Shown here: piece by piece, positions 42,413 through 50,958 of the stretch
Layout of the letters: each line of letters opens with the position of its first letter
Position numbering within the stretch: position 1 is the first letter of the stretch
Assembly (NCBI GenBank): GCA_934309145.1
Contig: CAKRCW010000004.1
Location: 124,001 to 188,000 of the forward strand
Direction of reading: 5' to 3'
Source: an uncultured Lachnospiraceae bacterium
Lineage (GTDB): Bacteria > Bacillota > Clostridia > Lachnospirales > Lachnospiraceae
Length of the DNA: 64,000 bases
Translations under genes and position numbers: made by a program
Notes under the pieces: model-generated
What the model saw: only the letters and a program-made list of their open reading frames with translations
Database searches by the model: none
What the model was told of the DNA's origin: nothing

Positions 42413-43684
42413 TTATATAATGGGAATTATAACATTATAGTCATTTGGCTGTCTGTTTTTATATCTGTTGTAAATCATGCAGTTATATAGAAGAGTGGCA
42501 TTAGTGTCAAGCTCCCACATAGCTTTGGCGTTGACGTGATTTATATTGTCATATTTGGATATGACTGTATCAAAATCAGCCTTTTTTGTTATGACAGGTA
42601 TATTGCTGTTTGTTTTTATCTGCTTAAGCAGTCCACTGTTATCCTTTTTAAATGCAAGTATATTTGCATAATATCCATATCCGCCGGATATAAATGTATT
42701 TCGCATTTTTTCTGTGTATCCTAGAATTAAGTGGAGAAGAGCACGTCTTAATCTTGTCTGAGTGTAATTTTTACAGCTCATTTTATCGGTTATATCTTCA
42801 ATGTCACTGTCTAATGGGCAATTTATGAGCATGTTGTATATGTCTTTGTTCATATCACATGGCATATAATTCGGTGATGAGTTAAGGAGATATCCCATAT
42901 TAAGCCTGGCCATCTGCAAATGTGCTGACAGGTCATTTATGGTAACAGGAGAAGAAATATTATAATTCTCCTTTATAATATCAAATGTTGTATTAGGAAC
43001 ATATTTATCCAGCATATCTATATCAGAGACTTCATCTGTTGATAGAATCCTGTCTCTTATGGCTGTGGCAGAGCTTAGGTTATTGTTAAGCTCATTGTCG
43101 TGGTAGCCTGCACCCTGTCTTATTATTGGTATTGGTTTTATCCTTGAATTTGTCCGCTTGATTGCGCATATATATTCAAGTGCCAGAATATTGTTTGGGG
43201 ATGCAACAAGATTAGCTAGGCTTTCACTCTCTGTATATATAGATAGTGCTCGGGCTCTGGCTTTTGGGTATGAGCTCCCGCATGATAGCTCCTTTGTCAG
43301 TATATCCTTATATTTCTGTGGTTCATGTATAATAATATCTGATAGTCTGTCAAAATCTTTGTATTCACCATTCTCAATTCCAAAGCAGAGATAATCTATG
43401 GCGTTTATGGAGTTAAGAATATTAATAGCTCCGTTTGCAAAGTCGAGAGCACTTCCTGTGCTGTACGCAAATGGAAGCTCTATTGCAAGATCAATTCCAC
43501 CTGATACACACATCTTTGCACGGGTGTATTTCCACCACATGGCAGGTTCGCCCCTCTGTAGAAAGTTTCCGCTCATAATAGTTACAGCGTGCTTTGCACC
43601 GGTGAGATTTTTTGCCTCCGATAGCTGGTATGCGTGCCCGTTATGAAATGGATTGTATTCCGCTATGATAGCCAGTGTGCTCAT
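42413..43684 (-). CDS. tmcAL: tRNA(Met) cytidine acetate ligase TmcAL (YlbM family)
   Basis: 423 residues. It activates acetate with ATP and acetylates the wobble cytidine of elongator tRNA-Met. The nucleotidyltransferase H-x-G-H motif is in E-Y-N-P-F-H-N-G-H-A-Y-Q-L (residues 9-21). Further family blocks are M-S-G-N-F-L-Q-R-G-E-P-A, E-L-P-F-A-Y-S-T-G-S-A, S-S-A-T-A-I-R-D and L-L-H-L-I-L-G-Y. Length is normal. AAGGAG lies before the ATG on its strand. It is divergent from recA. ylbJ follows it, a pairing also seen in Bacillus (ylbM/ylbJ near coaD). Confidence 0.95.
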   Translation of the reverse strand: MSTLAIIAEYNPFHNGHAYQLSEAKNLTGAKHAVTIMSGNFLQRGEPAMWWKYTRAKMCVSGGIDLAIELPFAYSTGSALDFANGAINILNSINAIDYLCFGIENGEYKDFDRLSDIIIHEPQKYKDILTKELSCGSSYPKARARALSIYTESESLANLVASPNNILALEYICAIKRTNSRIKPIPIIRQGAGYHDNELNNNLSSATAIRDRILSTDEVSDIDMLDKYVPNTTFDIIKENYNISSPVTINDLSAHLQMARLNMGYLLNSSPNYMPCDMNKDIYNMLINCPLDSDIEDITDKMSCKNYTQTRLRRALLHLILGYTEKMRNTFISGGYGYYANILAFKKDNSGLLKQIKTNSNIPVITKKADFDTVISKYDNINHVNAKAMWELDTNATLLYNCMIYNRYKNRQPNDYNVIIPII

Positions 43685-43823
43685 ATTTTATCTCCTTATT
43701 TGTTATATGGATATATTATACTTGGATGACGTGCAGGAATCAATAATACAAATTATAACATTTTTAATCAATATAACACATTCCTTAAAATATAATTAAA
43801 ATATAAAATTTATATGCCCCAAA

Positions 43824-43844
43824 TGTGCCACAAAATGTGGCACA
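43824..43844. repeat. Perfect palindrome TGTGCCACA-AAA-TGTGGCACA
   Basis: A 9-bp perfect inverted repeat with a 3-base loop, flanked by similar 'ATGCnCCAAAATG' segments on both sides (near 43815 and 43846). There is no T-run, so it is not a terminator. It could be an operator for a dimeric regulator acting on tmcAL or recA, or a hairpin in a tmcAL-side leader. Confidence 0.6.
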
Positions 43845-43938
43845 ATGCTCCAAAATGTAGCTTTACAGTACAATGTTCATAAGATAAAATATCTGTAGCA
43901 TATTATTACGTAACGCAATATGAGTCAAATTCAAAAAT

Positions 43939-43952
43939 CGAACATAAATTCG
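43939..43952. promoter_or_regulatory. LexA (SOS) box upstream of recA
   Basis: CGAACATAAATTCG matches the Firmicute consensus CGAAC-N4-GTTCG at 9 of 10 fixed positions. It ends 9 bases before the recA -35, the usual place for SOS repression of recA. Confidence 0.8.
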
Positions 43953-43961
43953 ATAAAAGTA

Positions 43962-43990
43962 TTGACACGGGAGTGGAATTATATTATAGT
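43962..43990 (+). promoter_or_regulatory. recA promoter, TTGACA-N17-TATAGT
   Basis: Consensus -35 (43962-43967) and near-consensus -10 (43985-43990) at ideal 17-base spacing. Transcription would start near 43997, leaving a leader of about 33 bases with AGGAGG at 44018-44023. Confidence 0.85.
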
Positions 43991-44029
43991 ATAAAAAACA
44001 AACATATGTTTTATTTTAGGAGGTTAGGT

Positions 44030-45073
44030 ATGGCTAGTGAAGAGAAGATGAAGGCACTTGATGCTGCCTTAGCACAGATAGAGAAGCAGTATGGTAAAGG
44101 ATCGGTTATGAAACTTGGTGACCAGTCAGCACATATGAATATAGAGGTTGTTCCTACAGGTTCATTAAGCCTTGATTTGGCACTTGGACTTGGCGGTATG
44201 CCTAGAGGACGTGTGATAGAGATATATGGTCCTGAGTCAAGTGGTAAGACTACTGTTGCATTACATGTTGTTGCAGAGGTTCAGAAGCGTGGTGGTATTG
44301 CAGGCTTTATAGATGCTGAGCATGCACTTGATCCTACATATGCAGCGAACATTGGTGTTGATATTGATAATTTATATATATCACAGCCTGATAATGGTGA
44401 GCAGGCATTGGAGATAACTGAGACTATGGTTCGTTCCGGAGCTGTGGATGTGATTATAGTAGATTCAGTAGCAGCTTTAGTTCCTAAGGCTGAGATAGAT
44501 GGCGAGATGGGAGATTCACATGTTGGATTGCATGCAAGACTTATGTCACAGGCATTGAGAAAGCTCACAGGTATAATAAGCAAATCAAACTGTGTCGTTA
44601 TATTTATCAATCAGCTTCGTGAGAAGGTAGGTGTAATGTTCGGTAACCCGGAGACAACTACAGGTGGACGTGCATTGAAGTTCTATGCATCAGTAAGACT
44701 TGACGTAAGAAAGATAGAGACACTTAAAGCTGGTGGAGAAGTAGTTGGTAACAGAACAAGAGTTAAGGTTGTCAAGAACAAGGTAGCACCTCCATTCAAG
44801 GAGGCTGAGTTTGATATAATGTTTGGTAAGGGTATCTCTAAGGAAGGTGATATATTAGACCTTGCCGTTCAGAACGATATCGTTAATAAGGCAGGAGCAT
44901 GGTTCTCATATAATGGAGATAAGATAGGGCAGGGACGTGAGAATACAAAACTGTTCCTTATTAACAATCCTGATATCATGATGGAGATAGAGACTAAGGT
45001 AAGAGCTAAGTGTGGAGTTGGTACTGAGGCTGAGGATAATCAGGATAATGCAAGTGCATCTGAGGAGGAGTAG
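44030..45073 (+). CDS. recA: Recombinase RecA
   Basis: 347 residues. It forms ATP-dependent filaments on single-stranded DNA for strand exchange and activates LexA self-cleavage. Walker A G-P-E-S-S-G-K-T is at 67-74. E-V-V-P-T-G-S-L-S-L-D, D-A-E-H-A-L-D-P, I-I-V-D-S-V-A-A-L (Walker B) and N-Q-L-R-E-K-V-G-V-M-F-G-N-P-E-T-T-T-G-G are all intact. ATG 44030 sits 6 bases after AGGAGG; a 19-residue longer frame would overlap the promoter. The acidic C-terminus is normal. recX follows after 3 bases, so the two are co-expressed under SOS control. Confidence 0.98.
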   Translation: MASEEKMKALDAALAQIEKQYGKGSVMKLGDQSAHMNIEVVPTGSLSLDLALGLGGMPRGRVIEIYGPESSGKTTVALHVVAEVQKRGGIAGFIDAEHALDPTYAANIGVDIDNLYISQPDNGEQALEITETMVRSGAVDVIIVDSVAALVPKAEIDGEMGDSHVGLHARLMSQALRKLTGIISKSNCVVIFINQLREKVGVMFGNPETTTGGRALKFYASVRLDVRKIETLKAGGEVVGNRTRVKVVKNKVAPPFKEAEFDIMFGKGISKEGDILDLAVQNDIVNKAGAWFSYNGDKIGQGRENTKLFLINNPDIMMEIETKVRAKCGVGTEAEDNQDNASASEEE

Positions 45074-45076
45074 TAT

Positions 45077-45556
45077 ATGTATGAATCAAAGGCAAGGTAC
45101 AGTGCTTTTGATACAGCAGTTTACTATATAACCTTTAAAGACCGCACTGTTAAGGAGTTGCGTGATAAGTTAATTGATAAGGGGTATAGTCATGCTGAGG
45201 TTGATGATAGCATTAATCTTTTGTTGAAATATGGCTATCTTAATGATGCAAACTATGCCCTTTCTTATATAAGGTCTAATTCTAATAATAAGGGAATTAA
45301 TCGTATCAGGATGGAATTAACAAGAAAGGGTATAGATAAGTCTGTTATATCAGATGCCACTGAGAATGTTGATTTTAATGAGACAGATACGATATTGGAT
45401 ATAATGAACAGAAAGTATTGTAATATAAATTTTTCAGATGAAAAAGCAGTACGACGTATGTATGGTTTCTTTGTGAGACGTGGTTTTAAGTATGAAAACA
45501 TCATGAAGGCTATGAGCATTTTTAAGAAAAATGTTCAATCAGATTCGTATATTTAA
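45077..45556 (+). CDS. recX: RecX-family regulator of RecA
   Basis: A 159-residue all-helical protein of three tandem three-helix repeats that modulates RecA filaments. Recognisable are the R-T-V-K-E-L-R-D-K-L motif with Y-L-N-D-A-N-Y-A in the first repeat, K-G-I-N-R-I-R-M-E-L-T-R-K-G-I in the second, and F-F-V-R-R-G-F-K-Y-E-N-I-M-K-A in the third. It is shorter than Bacillus RecX (264) and close to the size of E. coli RecX (166). It starts 3 bases after recA, the usual operon. Confidence 0.92.
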   Translation: MYESKARYSAFDTAVYYITFKDRTVKELRDKLIDKGYSHAEVDDSINLLLKYGYLNDANYALSYIRSNSNNKGINRIRMELTRKGIDKSVISDATENVDFNETDTILDIMNRKYCNINFSDEKAVRRMYGFFVRRGFKYENIMKAMSIFKKNVQSDSYI

Positions 45557-45587
45557 TACAATTTGCATAAAAAAGAATATAAATTCC

Positions 45588-45614
45588 TTGACACATATAT
45601 AAAAAAAGTATAAT
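45588..45614 (+). promoter_or_regulatory. rny promoter, TTGACA with TATAAT
   Basis: TTGACA at 45588-45593 with TATAAT at 45609-45614 (15-base spacer); the alternative TAATAT at 45611-45616 gives 17. It lies between recX and rny, so rny has its own promoter. Confidence 0.7.
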
Positions 45615-45665
45615 ATTTAACTGTTGTATTTTTACAATGAAAACTTAATAAGGAGGTGCTCCTGA

Positions 45666-47210
45666 GTGTTGCAGTACGTTATTTTTGCCGTAGCACTTGT
45701 TATAGCCATTATTGTGACTTGGATAGCAGCAATTGCCTATAGAAAGAACATTGCTGAAGCTAAGCTCGGTAAAGCGGAGGACAAGGCTAGGGAAATTATA
45801 GATGAAGCACTTAAAAGTGCTGAAGCTAAAAAACGTGAGATACTTCTTGAAGCAAAGGAAGAGGCCTTAAAGACGAAGAATGACATGGATAAGGAAGTCA
45901 AAGAACGTCGTAACGAAGTACAAAGAATGGAAAAGCGTGTACTTTCTAGAGAAGAGAACCTTGACCGTAAAAACGAGGCTGTAGAGAAGAAGGAAGCTGC
46001 ATTGGCTAAGCGTGAGGCTGAGCTTACAGCTTTGAAGAACGAAGTTTCGGATTTGGAAGCAAAGAGAACTCAGGAACTTGAAAGAATTTCAGGATTGACC
46101 TCTGAACAAGCAAAGGAATACTTATTAAAGACTGTTGAAGATGATGTTAAACACGAAACCGCAGTCATGATCAAAGAATTAGAAACGCGAGCAAAAGAAG
46201 AAGCAGACAAAAAAGCAAAGGATTATGTAGTTACAGCAATTCAGAAGTGTGCTGCAGATCATGTGGCAGAGACTACAATATCCTTAGTACAGTTACCAAA
46301 CGATGAAATGAAGGGTAGAATCATCGGTAGAGAGGGACGTAATATTCGTACACTTGAAACGATGACAGGAGTTGATCTTATTATTGATGATACTCCAGAA
46401 GCAGTTATTCTGTCTAGTTTTGATCCAATCAGAAGAGAGGTTGCAAGAATCGCACTTGAGAAGCTGATTGTAGACGGAAGAATCCATCCAGCCAGAATTG
46501 AGGAGATGGTTGAGAAAGCGCAGAAGGAAGTTGAAACCATGATGCGTGAGGAAGGAGAGGCTGCTACACTTGAAGTCGGTGTTCATGGTATACATCCTGA
46601 ACTTGTACGCTTACTTGGTAAGATGAAGTTCAGAACAAGTTATGGACAGAATGCTCTTAAACATTCTATAGAGGTTGCCCAGCTTTCTGGTTTGCTTGCC
46701 GGAGAGATTGGCGTAGATGTTCGTTTGGCTAAGCGTGCAGGTTTATTACATGATATTGGTAAATCTGTTGATCATGAGATGGAGGGTTCGCATGTCACTA
46801 TAGGTGTTGATTTATGCAGAAAGTATAAGGAATCTGCTACTGTAATCAATGCGGTTGAAGCACACCATGGTGATGTTGAACCACAGAGTTTAATTGCTTG
46901 TATCGTTCAGGCTGCTGATACTATATCAGCTGCAAGACCTGGTGCAAGAAGAGAGACGTTGGAAACATACACAACACGTTTGAAGTCATTGGAGGATATT
47001 GCAAATAGCTTCAAGGGTGTCGATAAGACTTTTGCTATTCAGGCAGGTAGAGAAATTCGAGTAATGGTGGTTCCAGAGCAAATAAGTGATGCCGATATGG
47101 TATTACTTGCAAGAGATATTTCTAAGCAGATTGAGTCTGAGCTTGAATATCCTGGACAGATTAAGGTTAATCTTATTAGGGAATCAAGAGTTACAGATTA
47201 TGCTAAGTAA
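45666..47210 (+). CDS. rny: Ribonuclease Y
   Basis: A 514-residue membrane-anchored endoribonuclease that initiates mRNA decay in Firmicutes. An N-terminal membrane helix (about 4-26) is followed by a long charged coiled coil (30-195). A KH domain (about 205-270) has G-R-I-I-G-R-E-G-R-N-I-R-T. The HD domain (about 330-425) has L-L-H-D-I-G-K-S-V-D-H-E with the metal-binding His-Asp. Start is GTG 45666, 7 bases after AGGAGGT; no in-frame ATG precedes the membrane helix. It is placed after recA-recX as in many Clostridia. A strong terminator follows. Confidence 0.97.
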   Translation: MLQYVIFAVALVIAIIVTWIAAIAYRKNIAEAKLGKAEDKAREIIDEALKSAEAKKREILLEAKEEALKTKNDMDKEVKERRNEVQRMEKRVLSREENLDRKNEAVEKKEAALAKREAELTALKNEVSDLEAKRTQELERISGLTSEQAKEYLLKTVEDDVKHETAVMIKELETRAKEEADKKAKDYVVTAIQKCAADHVAETTISLVQLPNDEMKGRIIGREGRNIRTLETMTGVDLIIDDTPEAVILSSFDPIRREVARIALEKLIVDGRIHPARIEEMVEKAQKEVETMMREEGEAATLEVGVHGIHPELVRLLGKMKFRTSYGQNALKHSIEVAQLSGLLAGEIGVDVRLAKRAGLLHDIGKSVDHEMEGSHVTIGVDLCRKYKESATVINAVEAHHGDVEPQSLIACIVQAADTISAARPGARRETLETYTTRLKSLEDIANSFKGVDKTFAIQAGREIRVMVVPEQISDADMVLLARDISKQIESELEYPGQIKVNLIRESRVTDYAK

Positions 47211-47214
47211 TATA

Positions 47215-47243
47215 AATGGCGGATTTTATATCCGCCATTTTTT
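47215..47243 (+). terminator. rny terminator
   Basis: AAATGGCGGA pairs with TCCGCCATTT around a 7-base loop and is followed by T-rich sequence, 5 bases after the rny stop. A clear intrinsic terminator. Confidence 0.93.
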
Positions 47244-47361
47244 ATTAATAAGCAGTATGAATTAATTATATAAGTTATAGAGATTATTTCATTTTTATAC
47301 ATATTTCGATTGAGTTTTCTGTGTAAAATACATCAAAAAGTTTATTTTCGAAAGAAATTCC

Positions 47362-47390
47362 TTGAATTCTGATTGGTATTAGTATATAGT
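47362..47390 (+). promoter_or_regulatory. Aminotransferase promoter, TTGAAT-N17-TATAGT
   Basis: The -35 is at 47362-47367 and the -10 at 47385-47390, 17 bases apart, preceded by 120 bases of A+T-rich DNA without other features. It drives the aminotransferase and probably the NUDIX gene. Confidence 0.7.
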
Positions 47391-47439
47391 TATATAGATT
47401 ATAAGATACAAATAGTGTACTAGGACAAGGAGAAAGAAA

Positions 47440-48639
47440 ATGGCATTAACATTATCAAAAAAAGCACAGGCAGTTAAACCATCTTCAACACTGGCTATTA
47501 CTGCAAAAGCAAAGGAACTCAGAGCACAGGGAATCGATGTAGTAGGTTTTGTTGCTGGTGAACCTGATTTTAATACTCCAGATAACATCAATAAGGCTGC
47601 TAAGGCTGCTATCGATGCTGGTTTTACGAAGTATACACCTGTGTCTGGAATAATTGAATTAAAGAAGGCAATAGCTGATAAGTTTGCTTCATTTAATAAA
47701 TTGAAGTATGAGCCTGACCAGATAGTTGTAAGTAATGGTGGTAAGCATTCACTTACCAATGCTATTACAGCAATTGCCAATCCTGGTGATGAGTTTTTGA
47801 TTCCTGCACCATATTGGTTAAGCTATCCAGAGATGGTTAAGCTTGCTGATGCAGTACCTGTAGCAGTTTCAACTAAGAAGGAGAATGGCTATAAGGTAAC
47901 TGTAGAAGAACTTGAGGCTGCCTATACAGATAAAACTAAGGCTGTAATATTAAACACACCTAACAATCCAACTGGTAGTGTTTATACAGAAACTGAACTT
48001 AAAGCTATAGCTGATTTTGTTGTGGAGAAGGATATATTTGTTATAGCTGATGAGATGTATGAGTATCTTATTTATGGAGATAAAACTCATGTAAGTATTG
48101 CCTCCTTTAATGATGAGATATATAAGAGAACAATTACATGTAGTGGATTATCTAAGAGCTATGCCATGACAGGCTGGAGAATCGGTTATGCCGCAGCTCC
48201 AATTGAGGTTGCTAAGCTTATGAGCAGTGTACAGAGCCATCAGGCATCTAATCCTAACTCTATTGCACAGAAGGCTGCTTATGAGGCTATAACAGGTCCT
48301 CAGGATACTGTGAAGGATATGGTTGCTGAGTTTGAGGCAAGAAGTGTATATCTTTATGATGCTATATCTAAGATGCCGTATGTAGATTGCATTAAGCCAG
48401 ACGGAGCATTTTACGCATTTGTTGACTGCTCAGCTCTTGTTGGCAAGAAATATAAGGGTGAGGAGATAAAGGGTGCAGCTGATATAGGAAGAATTCTCAT
48501 TGAGGATTATAATGTAGCTGTAATACCTTGTGATGATTTCGGTATTGCTAACCACATCCGTTTATCATATGCTATCTCGATGGTACAGATAAAAGAGGGC
48601 GTTAAGAGAATTAATAAGTTCCTTGCAGCACTTTCATAA
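47440..48639 (+). CDS. Class I PLP-dependent aminotransferase (aspartate aminotransferase type)
   Basis: A 399-residue cytoplasmic enzyme of the Ib aspartate aminotransferase subgroup. The PLP-binding Lys is K239 in C-S-G-L-S-K-S-Y-A-M-T-G-W-R-I-G-Y. Other conserved parts are F-V-A-G-E-P-D-F-N-T-P near residue 33, N-G-G-K-H-S-L near 93, N-T-P-N-N-P-T-G and D-E-M-Y-E-Y-L near 205, and I-R-L-S-Y-A near the end. It probably moves amino groups between aspartate and 2-oxoglutarate; prephenate or tyrosine activity is possible in this subgroup. AGGAG lies upstream. The NUDIX gene follows after 14 bases. Confidence 0.93.
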   Translation: MALTLSKKAQAVKPSSTLAITAKAKELRAQGIDVVGFVAGEPDFNTPDNINKAAKAAIDAGFTKYTPVSGIIELKKAIADKFASFNKLKYEPDQIVVSNGGKHSLTNAITAIANPGDEFLIPAPYWLSYPEMVKLADAVPVAVSTKKENGYKVTVEELEAAYTDKTKAVILNTPNNPTGSVYTETELKAIADFVVEKDIFVIADEMYEYLIYGDKTHVSIASFNDEIYKRTITCSGLSKSYAMTGWRIGYAAAPIEVAKLMSSVQSHQASNPNSIAQKAAYEAITGPQDTVKDMVAEFEARSVYLYDAISKMPYVDCIKPDGAFYAFVDCSALVGKKYKGEEIKGAADIGRILIEDYNVAVIPCDDFGIANHIRLSYAISMVQIKEGVKRINKFLAALS

Positions 48640-48653
48640 AAAGGAATATAAAT

Positions 48654-49211
48654 ATGATTACTTTCAAACGTGAATATGTTAAACCTGTGTATGATTCTAA
48701 GGTGATTTCTGTATATAAAGATTACTTAAAGACACCGGATGGAAACACCGTTGTATATGATTATATACATCATAAGGCCGGTGGTGGTGCAGGCACATTG
48801 CTTGTTGATGAGGATGAGAATACATATCTGGTCAGATTATACAGGAATTCTATAGATGGTTTGTCTCTTGAGATGCCGGCTGGTGGATATAACAATCCGG
48901 ATGAGTCAGGTGATGTATGTGCCAGAAGAGAGGCAGAGGAGGAGACCGGACTTAGACCTACCAGAATGTATCATGTAGCCAATATAGTTTCATCAATAGG
49001 GACATTTGATGAAAAAACAGATATTTATATTGGAACAGGAATTGTGAAGGGTGTTAAGAAGCTTGATGAGGATGAATTTATTGATGTAGTTAAGCTTCCT
49101 GTATCTGAGGCAATCGATAAGATATATAGTGGTGAGATTGTTGACGGTAAGACAGTTACAGCACTTTTTGCATATGAACATATGAAACGAGAAGGAATAA
49201 TTGAGTTATAA
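48654..49211 (+). CDS. NUDIX hydrolase (ADP-ribose pyrophosphatase type)
   Basis: 185 residues. The Nudix box G-x5-E-x7-R-E-x-x-E-E-x-G is complete in G-Y-N-N-P-D-E-S-G-D-V-C-A-R-R-E-A-E-E-E-T-G-L (near residues 78-100). The upstream L-E-M-P-A-G-G and downstream S-I-G-T-F-D-E-K resemble ADP-ribose or nucleotide-sugar hydrolases. It likely cleans up ADP-ribose or similar compounds in the cytoplasm. AAGGAAT lies before the ATG. It forms an operon with the aminotransferase, and a terminator begins 15 bases after the stop. Confidence 0.9.
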   Translation: MITFKREYVKPVYDSKVISVYKDYLKTPDGNTVVYDYIHHKAGGGAGTLLVDEDENTYLVRLYRNSIDGLSLEMPAGGYNNPDESGDVCARREAEEETGLRPTRMYHVANIVSSIGTFDEKTDIYIGTGIVKGVKKLDEDEFIDVVKLPVSEAIDKIYSGEIVDGKTVTALFAYEHMKREGIIEL

Positions 49212-49225
49212 AAATCATAATAAAT

Positions 49226-49260
49226 AGAGAGAGACTTAAATGTCTGCTCTCTATTTTTTT
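49226..49260 (+). terminator. Terminator after the NUDIX gene
   Basis: AGAGAGAGAC pairs with GTCTGCTCTCT (one bulged G) around a 6-base loop, followed by a run of T. Its 3' arm contains an ATG (49240) in frame with the next gene. That ATG cannot be the start, because it would sit inside the hairpin. Confidence 0.85.
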
Positions 49261-49275
49261 TGTGAGGTGACTAAT

Positions 49276-49821
49276 TTGGATACACGCAAAAAAACAGATA
49301 TGAAAAATGTTATGATATTTGTCGGTGCAATAATAATAGCTACCTTTGCTGTGAATTTTTTGCTTCGTCAGAATAAGGACTTTGGATATCTAAATCTGTC
49401 AGTCTATAATTACACTGGCAAAAATGTACTAAGTGTTCCGGTCACTGTTTTTATATTTTTTAGAAGACTAAAACAGTTTGTTATTATATATGCGGTCATG
49501 AAATTATTAAAAAATGAGACTCTTTTGTACGCTATAATTGCATTTCTTGGTGCTATGTATGGTGTGCTTTCCTGCGTGCAGGTATACTATGATGGGCTTA
49601 ATGGGGTTATTCTTTTATTGCTATATGTAATGCCACACTATATATTATATATTTTTCTTATCATAAAAACGTCAGAATTTATAAGATATGGAAGTGGAGA
49701 ACACAGATATGCGCGTTTTTTTACATTTGCACTGGTTGTTTTAATTGTGGGAGTAGGCTTAGAGAGCATAATTTCAAGATTTTTTTTAACAAATTTTTAT
49801 CAATATATGGGAAGGCTTTAA
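49276..49821 (+). CDS. Multi-pass membrane protein of unknown function
   Basis: About 182 residues with five hydrophobic helices (near 14-32, 50-72, 76-97, 103-125 and 145-168). I recognise no family. TTG 49276 is the preferred start because GAGGTGA lies 5 bases upstream and ATG 49240 is inside the terminator of the previous gene; ATG 49300 is another option. The transcript would be short unless there is read-through from the NUDIX gene or an unseen promoter. It precedes xerD but is separated from it by that gene's own promoter. Confidence 0.65.
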   Translation: MDTRKKTDMKNVMIFVGAIIIATFAVNFLLRQNKDFGYLNLSVYNYTGKNVLSVPVTVFIFFRRLKQFVIIYAVMKLLKNETLLYAIIAFLGAMYGVLSCVQVYYDGLNGVILLLLYVMPHYILYIFLIIKTSEFIRYGSGEHRYARFFTFALVVLIVGVGLESIISRFFLTNFYQYMGRL

Positions 49822-49892
49822 AATGAATTAGCTTATATTGTAGTTATATGGATTTTTGGTAAAAATAAAGCAAAAAAGCGTAAAAATTATGT

Positions 49893-49921
49893 TTGATTTT
49901 GTTTAAATTACTCTATATAAT
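49893..49921 (+). promoter_or_regulatory. xerD promoter, TTGATT-N17-TATAAT
   Basis: The -35 is at 49893-49898 and a perfect -10 at 49916-49921 with 17-base spacing, about 65 bases before the gene. Its leader includes AGAGG near the start codon. Confidence 0.65.
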
Positions 49922-49987
49922 GGTTATTGTAAACAAGATTATTGATAGTGTTTTACATAAATATGAGGGATACAAGAGGTTGTTTTT

Positions 49988-50878
49988 ATGGATAGCTACG
50001 TTGATAAATATATGGAATATCTTATGAATGTCAAGCATGCAAGTGTTAACACAATGACATCATATAAGAGGGACTTGAAGAAGCTATGTCAGTATATCAA
50101 ATCTATAGGTATTGTTGATTTGAATGAGATTAATGCTACAGACCTTAATACATATGTTATATATATGGGTGAGCAGGGAATGTCAACAGCGACAATATCG
50201 AGAAGCATCGCAAGCATCAAGTCTTTTTTTATGTTCTTGTTTAAGAAGAATATAGTGAGGGATGACTGCGCAGAACAGTTAAAGGCTCCTAAGATAGAAA
50301 AGAAGCTTCCTGAGATACTTACCGTAGCAGAGGTTAATCGATTGTTAGAGCAGCCTTCTAAGAATACTCCTAAGGAGATTCGCGACAAGGCAATGCTTGA
50401 ACTTTTGTATGCAACTGGTATGAGAGTATCCGAACTTATATCACTTAGATTAGATGATGTTAATCTTATGATGAGTTATATACTGTGCCGATATACTAAC
50501 AAAGAGAGAGTTATTCCTATTGAGAATGCGGCCAAGGTGGCTCTTGAGCAGTATATTAAAGGGGCAAGAGACAGCATGTGCGACAACAGCGAGTATCTCT
50601 TTACTAATCTTAAGGGACAACCTATGACAAGACAGGGTTTCTGGAAGCTTATAAAATCATATGCCAAGAAAGCAGGAATAGATAAGGATATAACACCGCA
50701 CATGATAAGACATTCATTTGCTGCACATCTCGTGAGTAATGGTGCAGATTTAAAGGCGGTACAGGAAATGCTTGGACATTCGGATATTTCTACAACTCAG
50801 ATATATTTAAAGAGCAGACAGAGCAGAATAAAGGAAGAATATGACAGAGCACATCCTAGGGCACATTCGATGGCATAA
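49988..50878 (+). CDS. xerD: Site-specific tyrosine recombinase XerD
   Basis: A 296-residue recombinase resolving chromosome dimers at dif with XerC or acting alone. An N-terminal SAM-like core-binding domain (1-90) is followed by a catalytic domain with R146 in G-M-R-V-S-E-L, H-x-x-R in P-H-M-I-R-H-S-F-A-A-H, L-G-H-S-D-I-S-T-T, and the nucleophile Y273 in T-Q-I-Y-L-K-S. Length and motifs are standard for XerD rather than for a phage integrase, and no att sites or phage genes are nearby. A convergent-gene terminator follows. Confidence 0.93.
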   Translation: MDSYVDKYMEYLMNVKHASVNTMTSYKRDLKKLCQYIKSIGIVDLNEINATDLNTYVIYMGEQGMSTATISRSIASIKSFFMFLFKKNIVRDDCAEQLKAPKIEKKLPEILTVAEVNRLLEQPSKNTPKEIRDKAMLELLYATGMRVSELISLRLDDVNLMMSYILCRYTNKERVIPIENAAKVALEQYIKGARDSMCDNSEYLFTNLKGQPMTRQGFWKLIKSYAKKAGIDKDITPHMIRHSFAAHLVSNGADLKAVQEMLGHSDISTTQIYLKSRQSRIKEEYDRAHPRAHSMA

Positions 50879-50892
50879 GGATTAAAGATTTT

Positions 50893-50956
50893 AATAATGG
50901 CAGTCATTACACTGAATACATATGTATATATGTGGTGTGTAACGACTGCCATTATT
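50893..50956. terminator. Bidirectional terminator between xerD and aroC
   Basis: AATAATGGCAGTC pairs exactly with GACTGCCATTATT around a 38-base loop that can itself pair weakly. It lies between the convergent xerD and aroC genes and can serve both. Confidence 0.8.
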
Positions 50957-50958
50957 TG

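Larger units (their letters stand above)
43685..44029. other. 345-bp tmcAL-recA divergent region
   Basis: Contains a perfect palindrome (43824-43844), a LexA-type box (43939-43952) and the recA promoter (43962-43990). The remainder is A+T-rich. I see no coding sequence; an open frame entering recA from 43973 lies across the promoter and is not translated from there. Confidence 0.7.

Noticed and set aside
43973..44029. Longer start for RecA
   Set aside because: It would lie within the -35/-10 region; homologues begin at the ATG after AGGAGG.
49988..50878. Tyrosine recombinase as evidence of an integrated element
   Set aside because: Length, motifs and setting fit housekeeping XerD; no excisionase, att repeats or mobile genes beside it.
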